The position numbers and the translations under genes were made by a program. Below the pieces are notes generated by a model that made no database searches, had not been told where the DNA came from, and was given only the letters and a program-made list of their open reading frames with translations. Shown in pieces: positions 50,946 through 61,306 of a DNA stretch of 64,000 bases. Within the stretch, counting starts at the first letter, position 1, and each line of letters starts with the position of its first letter. The DNA comes from Neospora caninum Liverpool (lineage: Eukaryota; Apicomplexa; Conoidasida; Eucoccidiorida; Sarcocystidae): assembly GCF_000208865.1 (NCBI RefSeq), contig NC_018391.1, forward strand, positions 2,363,014 to 2,427,013, written 5' to 3'.

Positions 50946-52631
50946 AAAACCCCTCTGTCTGTTCTACAGCTGCAGACACACGGATGTTTTAAATGCCCCT
51001 TGAAATAAACGCTGATGGGTCTGTGGATAAAGTTGGCTGCCGGTGCAGCGTCGCGCGCACTTCCAAAAAGTGAACAGAGAAGGGATGGAACCAAAAAATG
51101 TATACGAAAAAAGGCCTGAAGCGCCTTCGCTCAAGCATGAGTACGTTACTGGGGGACTTTCAGTATCCATCATACTGCATGCATTCTATGCTTCCTCTTC
51201 TGCGGAGGTTACCCATGCCATCAAGCTGGCCCGCAAAATCTGGTGCAGTCTCTCTCCGTCTCTTCTGCACTCGCCTTCCACAGGGTAGAAATACGAACGT
51301 GACGTACGCGATCAGCAAACAGATCTGCGATAAGGCACAAACACATATACCCTCATAAACTTTCGGGTCTAGTGCCTGCTACAGTAGAATCCGATGGGCG
51401 CGTGATGGCCCGGACGGCGGGCCCTCTCCTACCGTAGCCACGATCCAGCGTGGGGACGTGCTACATTTGCCAGGACAGTTGAAGGCTCAGTGTGACCTAT
51501 GGCTTTCTCGCTGTTGTGTCTTGTGCTCCCGTAGTCACATCAAGCTAAAGAGGGCTATCTCCCTCCGGGGAAAGGGCATGTCACCAGATGGGAAAATGAT
51601 CGTCACCCTGGCTACCCCAGTGAAAAAACAAGAGCGTCAGACTCTCCCTCGAGTCCCCCTAGGAGGTGCGTTTCTCACCCATACACAAAAAGATGTGCTA
51701 GACGTGAGTCATCAGCTGCTTACCGCCAGAGAACATGCTAACGCAAGGAGGAGAGCAGTCTGAACGGGCAACTGAAGCGGGGCATTCATTTTGGCCGACC
51801 ACCCCAGGGCAGTCGTCCACCGTATCCTGCCTATCCCGCCGGTTTCGGAAGATGCGCCTGCAGGGAAAACGGCATGCAATAAGGGGAACGGGCTTTAACC
51901 TGTCGGGCTGGAGTGAAAACCGGGTGATATTGGCGCGTTCCAGGATAGATGTTCGTTCTGCTTTCTCTTGGCACCTGCGGAGCTTGGATCAGGACCAGGT
52001 TTCGAGGGAACTTCGGCGAGCTCGCCCTGCGTGGCATCTCTCGTCCTTGCTCTACGCGTCGCCACAAACAGAAGGATGGCAGGCACTCTCTTGCAGAATC
52101 GCCGGAGGGTGGCGTCGCCGGGCCGAGTGTCACATCCTACGGAACTCCTGACTGCACACCGACGAACGTATTATATCTTCAGCTTGGACATGCTTTCAGT
52201 GCACCAAGACGCACATGCATTCAACGTTTCAGTGGCGATTATTTGTCAGCGTGGGGCCGCAGCCACGGGGCTGTTTGGCATGCACACCCATCGAGCGATC
52301 AGTACCGGGGCTGAACCGCAGAATATATCTTACGTTCCCAAGCGACCTCAAATTTGACTGCACCATACAGTTCTAAACGCAAATAATTAAATTTCCCCTG
52401 GAGCCGCAGGCCTCGCAGTGCATCCAGTTATAAAAGCAACGCGTTACAGAAGGATGAGTGTCACACATGGGCCGGAGAACGCCCCTTTGAATTAGATGGA
52501 CTGACCAGAATAGGAAACCCTGTCACTGGATACACCTTTTTTCCCACGTTTTCGTTGCCTTCCCAGCCGAATTCGCCACTTGCCTTTTTCTTCTTTTATT
52601 TTATGGCGATGCGCTGTTCGGCGTCCCATAC

Positions 52632-52646
52632 ATATATATATATATA
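52632..52646. repeat. Short AT microsatellite
   Basis: A run of about seven AT dinucleotides directly after CCATAC, upstream of the DRC2 gene. Confidence 0.8.
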
Positions 52647-53150
52647 AATATCGTGTCCGCCGTTAGCTTTTTAGCGTGTCCTGCGTGACTGTTCTCAACC
52701 CCGATCGCTTGAACGCGTCCCCGTCTACCCGATATCCCCGATTTTGGTCCGCCAGGGAAAAGCGCTCTCCTGAATAGATCTGCGTAGTTGTCAGTGGCAA
52801 TACTCACGTGTTTTGCAGACAATTCCACCGTGTTGAAACGGCGTGCAGCCAAGAGCCAGCTTTTGGAACACTGGAACCACATGCCGAAAAGTTGTAGAGG
52901 CTGGTGGATTCGTTGGAGCAGCAGCTGGCAGCTTGGTCCGCTGCCACGAAAACGGGGGGCGAGGGTGGGGTAATTGCTTCTGCATGCAGATCTCTCAACG
53001 GCTGGAGTTGGGTTACCCGTCTTTCGTACTGTGTCGTGAAACGCTTGGCAACAGCTCTGCACACCACCTTCCCCTCACTTTGCGCAGTTTCGCGTCAGCC
53101 TGCTAGACACGTCTACACGCGACGTAATTTGTCCTTCTTTCACAAGACAA

Positions 53151-56100
53151 ATGCCGACGAAGGCAAAGAAAAATGGAGGCAAGAAAATGCCGGAGGCCGA
53201 AAGTCCTGCAAGGGCAACAGCGCTTGCACCGGATGAGAAACAGCAGCTGCAGATTGCTGCCAAGGAGACATACTTAAAGGTATATACGGTTCCAGTGAGG
53301 AAACAGAATGCTCCTGTTTGCGGCGGTGGCCAACACCGAAACGCCACGAAAATGTGTGTATTCGCGAACGGTTTGATAACGAGACCACACCTCCGTCGAT
53401 AGATGTATGTACTTGTCCCTTCGCGGGAGGCTACATGTTACTTGAAACCCGTCGTAGCCGGTCACGCATCCTTCACGGGAACGCACGATTGTTGAGATAG
53501 CTCTTCTAACGCAAGTCGGCCGCGGCTGGGAGACGTCTCTTACTAAGGCCCTGCTGCCTTCTTGGGAGTGTGTATCATCCAGGGCCGTGCCCAGAGCACG
53601 CTGAAAGTTGCGACACACAACAAAAGCAAGATTGTTGTAAAGTGGCTCCCTGTAATGAGAGGAATGAAGGTACGTAAACAGCGCAGACGCGCAATCGTTA
53701 AAATGCCGCAGAGTGCGACCGAAAAAACGTTCCTTTACGGGACAGCGACCTAGTTCGTATCCATTCTCCGTTGAACAGCTTCAAGAAATACGGAAAGACG
53801 TCGACGACTACATCGCGAACCGCGAGGTCCACGCAGAACGCACAGATGCCCGGCTGGAAATGAAAGACCTCGATTTGGACGATGCGGAAGAACACCAGAA
53901 TATGATTGTTTCTTCTCACAACGTTAATATTAAGAAACTGATCGAGTTGCAGTCGGCACGAATGGAAAATTTGGAACAGAAATTCAGGGAGCATCTCTCT
54001 TTCCTTCAGCAGCAATTTCAGGAAGACATCGGAAACATCACTCAAGTCCACAACTCGTTCAAGCAAGAACTGGAATTGATTGTGCAGCAGGTACGACTTA
54101 GCCAGTCACGGATACAATTTCACATGTTCGCCACAAATTCACCACACAAAATGGTGGTAGCCGCTCTACTGTCCCCCGCATTTCCACTAGTAGAGGAAAA
54201 TCGTCGTTCATGCGTCTTGCACACTCATTGAATACGGAAGAGAACAGTAAATGGGGTGAGCTACTTCAAGAAATTTACAAAAAATACAGTGAACGGCGGG
54301 TACGCCTGATCGGTGGATGGATGTGGCAGCCCATAACTGAAGACCAAAATCAGGGTTCGTGAAGGACAAAGCAAATCTGCGGAGCCCCGATGGTAGACCT
54401 AACATGCTGGCTAAGAAAACAGACTCACGCTGCTTTAAGATCACTAGCTAAACTGTCCTGGCCTGGAAGGCTGCCTGACATGTACTGAGGTGTTTCTATG
54501 CCATAGGAGGCAATGCCAACATCATTACTCTTCGCTTACAGTGAAAAACGATGTATCCCGTCTTTGCCGCACGCCACATGGCTGACCCCCAGCGTTGCAG
54601 TCATATTCCCGGTGGAGTCACCACACCTTGGTGACCCCCATGTTGGACACGCTGCACAGACGTCCTGTTGGAGTCGCCCGCAAGAAGGATGATTTCCTTT
54701 GGGCACCTTGCAACTTCTCTTCGTTACAGCAGAACAGTACCCCTGCCCCAGAGAGCAGCAGTCGTCATTGATTGTGCTGTTAATGTGTAGGGAACGGGCA
54801 TTTTCTTGTGACAACGCTTCGGTAGAGCTCGCTTTCACGGCCTTCCTTTCTGGTGCAGGTCGAGAAGGAAGAGACACTGCGGGCTAACGAGGAAACGACA
54901 GAACACAACACGCAGTATGAGTTGATTCGCAACAGAAACATCGAGGCAGACCATCAGGTGAAATCGGCGTTAGATGAACAGATCGACAGTCTCAAGGAAC
55001 GCTGCGATACAGCTCTCCAGAACTACCGATCCAGCACTGACGCAAATGCCCACGAGTACAGAAAACTCCTGCAGCAGGATGTAACTCTTTCAAAACAAGT
55101 GGACATCAAACTGAAGCAGGTCGAGAAGTTGCAAGCGGCTATCGCACATTGGAAGGCGAAACTTGCCCAGAATAGACAGGTGAAAAACCACGCAAATGAC
55201 TTGGGGTCGGGCATCATCCAGATGGGACCACTGAAACGAGTTGTGGACTGAGCAAAGAATTTCGAGCCGCTGGCGATAGTTTTTCGTTATAGGTGCTTCT
55301 GCGAATAGGCCACTCGACGCTATACCATCGGTGGGGGGGAGGCGGCGTCACTGGATTTCCGTCTACTCCCCACGTTTCCGAAAGCAGTCTCCTGGTCAGA
55401 TGTCTCTTCTTCGAAACATCCAGCACTCTGGTTTCTGTCTTGGCGTTTACCGGGCAGGTTTGTCGGTGCCACAGTTTTCCTCTCTGTCTATTGAAAATGC
55501 TTGTAACAGATGTGAATGTATCTCGTTGTCTCTGTCTATTTGCCTACCTTTTTATAGCTAATATTCTTGTTCTGTAGAGTCGCCTCTCGAAGCAACTGTG
55601 TATGTATTGATTTCTCTCTCCCATAGTGGCGCACGAAGGTTTTCCGTGCCGCAAGCACAAGTTTCGTGGGTTGCTAAGAAAATATAGGCAAAATGCAGCA
55701 CAAGATGCCAGATAAATTCTCTACTACATATCGTCGGCTCAGCCACACTACCGGACTTTATACCCATGTTCTTGATAACATGAAACACTAGGGCTTTTCG
55801 AGCTGTCGTCGTCCGTCACCTCAGGAATGCGAGTCACGGAACGAGCAGATGAAGGGTGAAATCGAGCAATTGCGACGGCATTGCAAGGAGATGAAAGCAC
55901 GAATGAGTAGAGCACGGTGAGAGGGGCGTTTCAATGCTGGGTTCAACTCCAGTTCGGATTTCTCCTCCTTCCAGGTGGATGCTCAGTTGATGGCTTTAAT
56001 TAACAACGTTGTTTCCGTTTTGATCTGTCTATTGTCCGCATTAAGAGAATCTGATAAACAGCGACTGATTGACCTTTCGACGAACGCTCGAGAATGCAAG

Positions 56101-57135
56101 AAGAAGCTCACAGACCAGCTGAAGCTCGCAGAAAGGATTCTTCGGACAGCAGAACTCTGCAGGTATGCTTGCTGGAAGCTGCCAACATGAGTAAAGTGCA
56201 TTGCACAGATGATTCAAAGACTGAAAGCGCAGGACGAATTCTTCGCATTATGAAATCCAGTGCTCTTCGACACAGACAAGGCGGGGCCGTCGTAACTGAC
56301 CTGTTGTTCATAACGCGTTCGGAGATATGCATAAAACACGCCAACCAAAACCCCCTGCAATTGAGCAAAATTGCCGTGCAGCAGTCCTTCACGGACATTC
56401 ACTTAATTGACACCGATAAACTATCTAAATTCGTATGTCATCACATGACCGCCATTTGGGAGTGAATCCTTCGATAAAAGCTGACAACCAAACCATCGTA
56501 CTTACGAGACATTTTGGCGTCATGACAGATGAGTGGGTTACCACACTCAATCTTCGTAGGAAATTAGAGACTCCCCACGAGAAAGTTGCTCCTTTGCGAG
56601 CTCCACCCAACTGCACAGCCGACGACGTGGATTGGAATGAAGTCAGTGACGCACTGAAGGAGGAAATTCTGGTAGGCGAACAAACCGAGACGCTCCTTGA
56701 GTTATATCCAAGGGGCCCCGAAGTACACGCGCATCAGTTAGCTTGTTTTAGGACACCGGGCGATAGGGCTGTCGGTGCCCCAACAGCAAGGACTAACATA
56801 ACGATGGCCCAAATTTTGCGTGGCTTTATCCCTCACCGAAGACAAGGAAGGCCGTTCTTCTCTGCAGTGAACGACTGTCGAGTACCGTAAGAGAAAATGT
56901 TCATGCAAGCATCGTTGCTAGTATGCCGGCGTGTGCAGGAAGTGCTGGGAGACGACGGCATCGATGAGTGGACGTACCTTGATAATTTCTTAAAGCGTTA
57001 CAACAGAGTGCTCCTCGACAAGTAAACTAGAGGCCTCACACTCTCGGTCTTATTGAAGAAGACGACATGGCTATATCGTTTACTAGACCTTCCCAAAAAT
57101 CATATGCACATGGCCACACGTGGTTAGAATATGAA

Positions 57136-57167
<32 letters not shown>

Positions 57168-57595
57168 ATGACGAGACAATGATGGCGCGATGCATGTACC
57201 ACTGCCAGTGAACTAGCGGCGAATTTGAAAAGGTATATCTGAATACGGAGTTTCTTTACGGCCTGATTCGCTGTCTGTAGAGCCGCTCTGGTCTGTGGAA
57301 GAGACGCACATACTAAACCATGATCGTTATCTCTCCGTATGCACATGCGTACGCGTATGTGTAGGCACTGCAGGACTCATACGAGAGAACGTCGTATATC
57401 TGCTGGATTTCCTTCTCTTCTCTCTTCGCTCGGTGCAGATTAGCTTTCGAGAGGCAAAAGAAAGCGGTTGAGGAACAGACCGAGACACTGAAAACGAAAC
57501 TGAGCAATTTCGTGCAAAGTATCTCAATCAACGAGGACACAATGACCAAGCCGAACTCCCTGCTGGTGGTGAACGCAACTTCAGCACTGTGCTAG
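53151..57595 (+). CDS. DRC2: Dynein regulatory complex subunit 2 (CCDC65/DRC2), 9 exons
   Basis: Exons 53151-53279, 53583-53669, 53746-54090, 54859-55179, 55825-55916, 56046-56162, 56560-56671, 56939-57021, 57439-57595 total 1443 nt, 480 aa, close to the roughly 484 aa of animal CCDC65. All phases agree and most sites are canonical. DRC2 is a coiled-coil subunit of the nexin-dynein regulatory complex that links outer doublets in motile 9+2 axonemes. Diagnostic matches: VVKWLPVMRGMK near residue 65; AERILRTAELCRKLE, spanning two exon junctions near residues 350-366; NFLKRYNRVLLDK near residue 420; and the C-terminal SISINEDTMTKPNSLLVVN. The region between is almost all coiled coil. The start ATG at 53151 gives the short lysine-rich N terminus usual in the family. 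In a coccidian the only flagellated stage is the microgamete, so expression is expected to be restricted to sexual stages in the definitive host; that is inference. Confidence 0.93.
57142..57167. repeat. TA microsatellite in the last intron of DRC2
   Basis: An uninterrupted TA run of about 13 units, inside the intron 57022-57438. Likely to vary in length between isolates. Confidence 0.9.
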
Positions 57596-58836
57596 TTGTG
57601 TATCCGCTTGACGCCCCCAGGCAAGGCTCTCCCCCAATCCTGATTCGAGACAGTCGACGCTGAGTTCACTCCTGCGTTTTATTTTCCTTGCAAGAGGACC
57701 CGTTACAGATTGGGAATACAAATGATTTCCTAACAACACGGTTGTCCAGATTATTCAAACGGTCAAGGAGATGTGCTGCGTCCGACTCATCCTGCTGGCC
57801 ACCTATGTGCGTTACAGAATGTACACGGCATACCAAAGTGCGTACGCAAGTATCTTGTTTATTGTTTTGCGTTTTATTGTTTCCCATCATTGATTCTGAC
57901 AGTGACTGAAGAGACATCAACTAGCAGAGCACCCCCCATACGGAGCACTGTCAGTCTTGCTGCTCTTCTGACGCCACTGATTGTACCGGTCACCATACCA
58001 AAATAGAAACCCCGTGCGATCGAGTAAAACGGAGCTGTACGGAAACGCATGCAAAGATATGCCTGCAGTTTTATTGCTCATGTTCGCCACCCTTAATCTT
58101 AGAGAATCGTACAGGCTGCTGCGCATGGTCATTTATTTTGTCATCTCTGGCTCGGAGAAATTTGGGCATGATGCGCTCTCTTGGTGCTGTGCTTGGCAGA
58201 AACTGCCGACTCTGGAGTTGCACGCGAGGGGACATTGGAACAGTACATTTCTCTCCTTTTCAAGAACAAATCTGCGAAAAAGCAGAAATCACCTTGCGTT
58301 TTGTCGGTGTTGATGGGTCGCAACAATGAACCAAAGTGAGAAAGTCCGCCTTTTTACCAGGTTTCAGTTTCGCACACAGCAATTGTCCCCGCTGACGGCC
58401 CGCAGCTTATTCTCTGCCCCATTGTTTCGACCATTCTACTCCACCATCCAGCCCAAAGCCAACTTTTGAACCATCGCATCTGCTAGAGTTTTTCTTTGAG
58501 TCGATCACTTCCTGCACGTTGTAGAGGTGTGAATGATCCCCAAACGAAAAGGTAACAAAGAGCAGTGAACTGAAAGATTCTAAGACTTGAGACCTTAACC
58601 TCGTGGCTGTTCCCTTTATACCGATGCCTTTTTATCGGGATGGTGTTGCACGGCCAAGACAATTACACTGGCAAGTCGGGGAAGAAACGCACGATATATG
58701 CTTGCAACGATACCATGGCAACACACCATCTGCACACATCCCTAACTCAATACGTGCCGAACAATCGCCGTTGGATCTGCCTTTTCTGTTCGAGACGTAG
58801 AGAGGGAGCAGGATTAGGGCACTCAAGGACCTGTGT

Positions 58837-59004
58837 ATGATCTTGATTATTATAGGTAGCGCTATTCCACAAGCGACGTACAACTTATTTGTTATATTAG
58901 ATACTATCTTATATCTTACTACCTGGTTGGTGCTAAATATGCTCAGCGATGCGGAGACCATGCGGTTTCACGAACCAAAGGCCATTCTATCTAACTTTCG
59001 CTAA
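58837..59004 (+). pseudogene. Possible nuclear copy of mitochondrial cob 3' end (NUMT)
   Basis: A 55-codon frame far more AT-rich than its surroundings. It reads IIIGSAIPQATYNLFVI, then DTILYLTTWLVLNML, then a polar tail to TAA. The first part resembles the last transmembrane segment of apicomplexan cytochrome b, where G-x-x-(L/I)-P-Q precedes a hydrophobic stretch near the C terminus. Coccidian nuclear genomes are known to carry many short mitochondrial fragments. The fragment has no start, upstream exons or context as a gene. The resemblance was judged by eye. Confidence 0.45.
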
Positions 59005-59046
59005 GATAATATAATATGTAGCTCCGTTCGTGGAAATACCAGGCGT

Positions 59047-59094
59047 AAAAAGCGTTCATCCAGTTACTAAACAGGTGCCAGGCCAACAAGAATC
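59047..59094 (+). repeat. Dispersed repeat, copy B (about 48 bp)
   Basis: The stretch containing GCGTTCATCCAGTTACT and AAACAGGTGCCAGGCC matches 50897-50945. It begins about 40 bp after the possible cob fragment. Confidence 0.6.
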
Positions 59095-60262
59095 CGCTTC
59101 GTGTATTCCGTAAATACTAACATCAGGAAGACTCTGCCTCAATGTTTCGTTGTCTCGTTCATTTCTCATTGGATTCACTCAAGTGCACTCAAAAGTTGTC
59201 CTCCCTAGTGGAGAGTGTGCGCTGTACACGTTCGCTTTCTTTTCCGGAACACAACTGTTTCCTCCCATCGCCGGCCTTCTGAGCAAGTCACTGAAATCGC
59301 TTCCGTGAGTAAACAGTGTGAATCGCACTTTCGGCTTTCTCCCTTCGTCCTCCGATATGCACCGGCACAGATGCTTTGGGAGGTTTGTCCAGTGCTGTCA
59401 AGCGGCTGCCTAACGGAGTTGCCTGAGGTGTTTTGTGTGCATCGTCAATGAGGGTTTGAAGTCCTGTAGCTCGGATGTGTACGACGTACCTTGGTGTTTT
59501 GAACTCATCAACCACGTAGATCTCACATTTCGTAAACACTTGGATTATCCAATTTTGGCTGCTGCCTCCGCGTTTTTTCCCGCTTGCTTACCCTGTCGTA
59601 TCCCGGTTTCCGCTGCTAGTGCATGCAGCTTCCGTGAATACCGGGACCAGACTCTGTATGCATGCGACAGATCACGAAGGTGTTTCCCGCCAAAGTTCTG
59701 GCGACCCATCAGCTAAATCGAATTGAAAACACTGGAAATGCCTGTCCAGAAAAGCTAGGCAAGTGCTTCTTTCCTCTCTTTCTCGTTATGCGTGGCGCTG
59801 AGAACATGTAACGGACGTTCCGGCCACTAGGTAGGCGTCTGCGGCGCAGGACAGTTTCGTGTGGTTATAATAGGTCTACTTAGTTTCGACTGCAGTTTGG
59901 AATTTTCTGGAAAATATCTTCGTTTTTCGTCCGAGGGAAATTGTTTTCTTACAGACTGGTTGCTCACACCACCCGAGATTGGTTACGAAATCTTCTGGTT
60001 CATTTCGACTTAAAGAGTGTACGCCGCTGTTGCAATTCACATGCAGTCTCAATCATAGGCATACATTATCCTCCTTGACAAACACGAATTTTTCATCAGG
60101 CGCTGGTGGGCAAATGGCGGTGGCTGTATGCTGCCACCGTGCGAGCCCTCTCGCCTCAGCTTTTTTGTTGCGTCATTTATAGTAGATACTGCGACGATTC
60201 CCCCCGCCCCCCCTCCCCAAATCGCAAGCTCTTGTGACATGTGAGGTACAGAAGTGTGCACG

Positions 60263-61306
60263 ATGGTGTTTTACGAGACATTTGTGCTTTTTTCCAAGCG
60301 CGTACAGCGCGCTGACATTCGCCAATTACTGAAACAGCAAGAGGCGCTGATTACAAAGCACCATGGTAGCATGCTTGCTGTCCGCGACCTCGGCTGGAGA
60401 AAAACCGCCTTCAGGTTCGTCAAAAAAGTCCTGGTACTGTGCATCGTGGTTCATCCGCACCGCGTGATTGTGTATTAAGGCTTCCTCTTCAGCGGAGGGA
60501 GTGTTACTGCAGGAATAGTGGGGGCCGAGCAGGTGGGTGCGCGGGGTGCGTTCCGCAGGTTTTCTTAGAGCCGGAGACTTTTTGCTGCTATCTTCCCACT
60601 TGCTTTCCTGTGCCTTCGCGAACCTGGGACGGGAAGGTAGTGGTAAGAGTGGAGCGCTGCATGTGTACGACTTGCTCACATGCACATGTGAATTCACACA
60701 CCTATACGTTATATAGATAGTATATAATATATAGTACGTATGTGTATATACACATACAGACGTACATGGCGGTCTGTCTTCGTCGTCTCCGCAGCTTATC
60801 GAGGTCACAGGATTCCATCCCTCGCCCAAGCCGCTTTTATTGAAGAGTTGCCGCTCGCATTTTCTGATGGAGTTCTCGATAGCCATGGACTACCTCCTAG
60901 ATGGCAGCGATGTCACCATGGCAACGGGCTACTGTACACATTAGTTTAGGTGCATTTCCCTCGGTATCCTGGCGGTATCCTTACGGAGATTAGTCGCTTT
61001 TTTTCAGGTGTTGTCTATTCTCGACCGTTTTCTGTGGATTGGCTGTTGTCCTTGGAGACCGCGTCGCCTCTCATCCACGTCCCCGTTGGTTTATTCTTTC
61101 CATTTTGCAGAGTCATTAAACCGCGGCAGGGCATCTTCTGGTTTGGACGTCTCTTCTACTTCTCGTTTGGAGCGAACCCTGCGGCCATTACGGAGATGTC
61201 TCAATCTCTTCAGTCAACCAATGGTGTCCTTAGGCATGCGACAGTACGCATGAAAAAGCGACATAACTTGATGACGTACAACCACTACATCCATGCAAGA
61301 GACTGA
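60263..61306 (+). CDS. MRPS6: Mitochondrial small-subunit ribosomal protein bS6m, 2 exons (115 aa)
   Basis: Exons 60263-60414 and 61111-61306, 348 nt, joined in phase 2. bS6 sits on the platform of the small ribosomal subunit, next to bS18. The protein begins MVFYETFVLFSKRV, matching the first beta strand of bS6 (x-Y-E-x-x-x-x). It continues with RDLGWRKTAFRVIKPRQG, which spans the splice and matches the L-G-x-R-x-L-A-Y-x-I-x-K-x-x-x-G core of the family. It ends with the L-x-x-x-x-x-V-L-R-x-x-x-R element (LQSTNGVLRHATVRMKK). Length is typical of bS6. The donor GTTCGT at 60415 is unusual, but the restored core motif supports it; the acceptor is CCATTTTGCAG. The ATG at 60263 leaves no clear presequence, so either targeting is internal or a short upstream exon is missing. 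No plastid-type features were seen, but apicoplast location cannot be excluded from sequence alone. Confidence 0.88.
60415..61110 (+). other. Intron of the bS6m gene with TA/TG-rich tract
   Basis: A 696-nt intron between GTTCGT and TTTTGCAG. An imperfect TA/TG-rich tract lies at about 60707-60755. Open frames inside it (60740-60949; the antisense frame ending at 60326) are not supported as genes. Confidence 0.7.

Larger units (their letters stand above)
49108..53150. other. Intergenic region with no supported gene
   Basis: Several short frames (49682-50467, 50556-50882, 51735-52151, 51968-52357) lack a recognisable motif or convincing start. The longest, 49682-50467, begins with TTG and has no ATG in its first hundred codons. 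The stretch contains one copy of a dispersed 48-bp repeat (50897-50945) and a short AT microsatellite (52632-52646). It probably includes the 3' UTR of the transporter and the promoter of DRC2. Confidence 0.5.
57596..60262. other. Intergenic region with organelle-like insertion
   Basis: There is no supported nuclear gene between DRC2 and bS6m. It contains an AT-rich fragment at 58837-59004 resembling the 3' end of mitochondrial cob, and copy B of the 48-bp dispersed repeat at 59047-59094. Other short frames (58603-58800, 59435-59716, 59979-60182) show no recognisable features. Confidence 0.5.

Noticed and set aside
60740..60949. Frame after CGTCTCCGCAG considered as the second exon of bS6m
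   Set aside because: It shows no bS6 similarity, whereas the exon at 61111 restores the conserved core and the C-terminal VLR element in phase.
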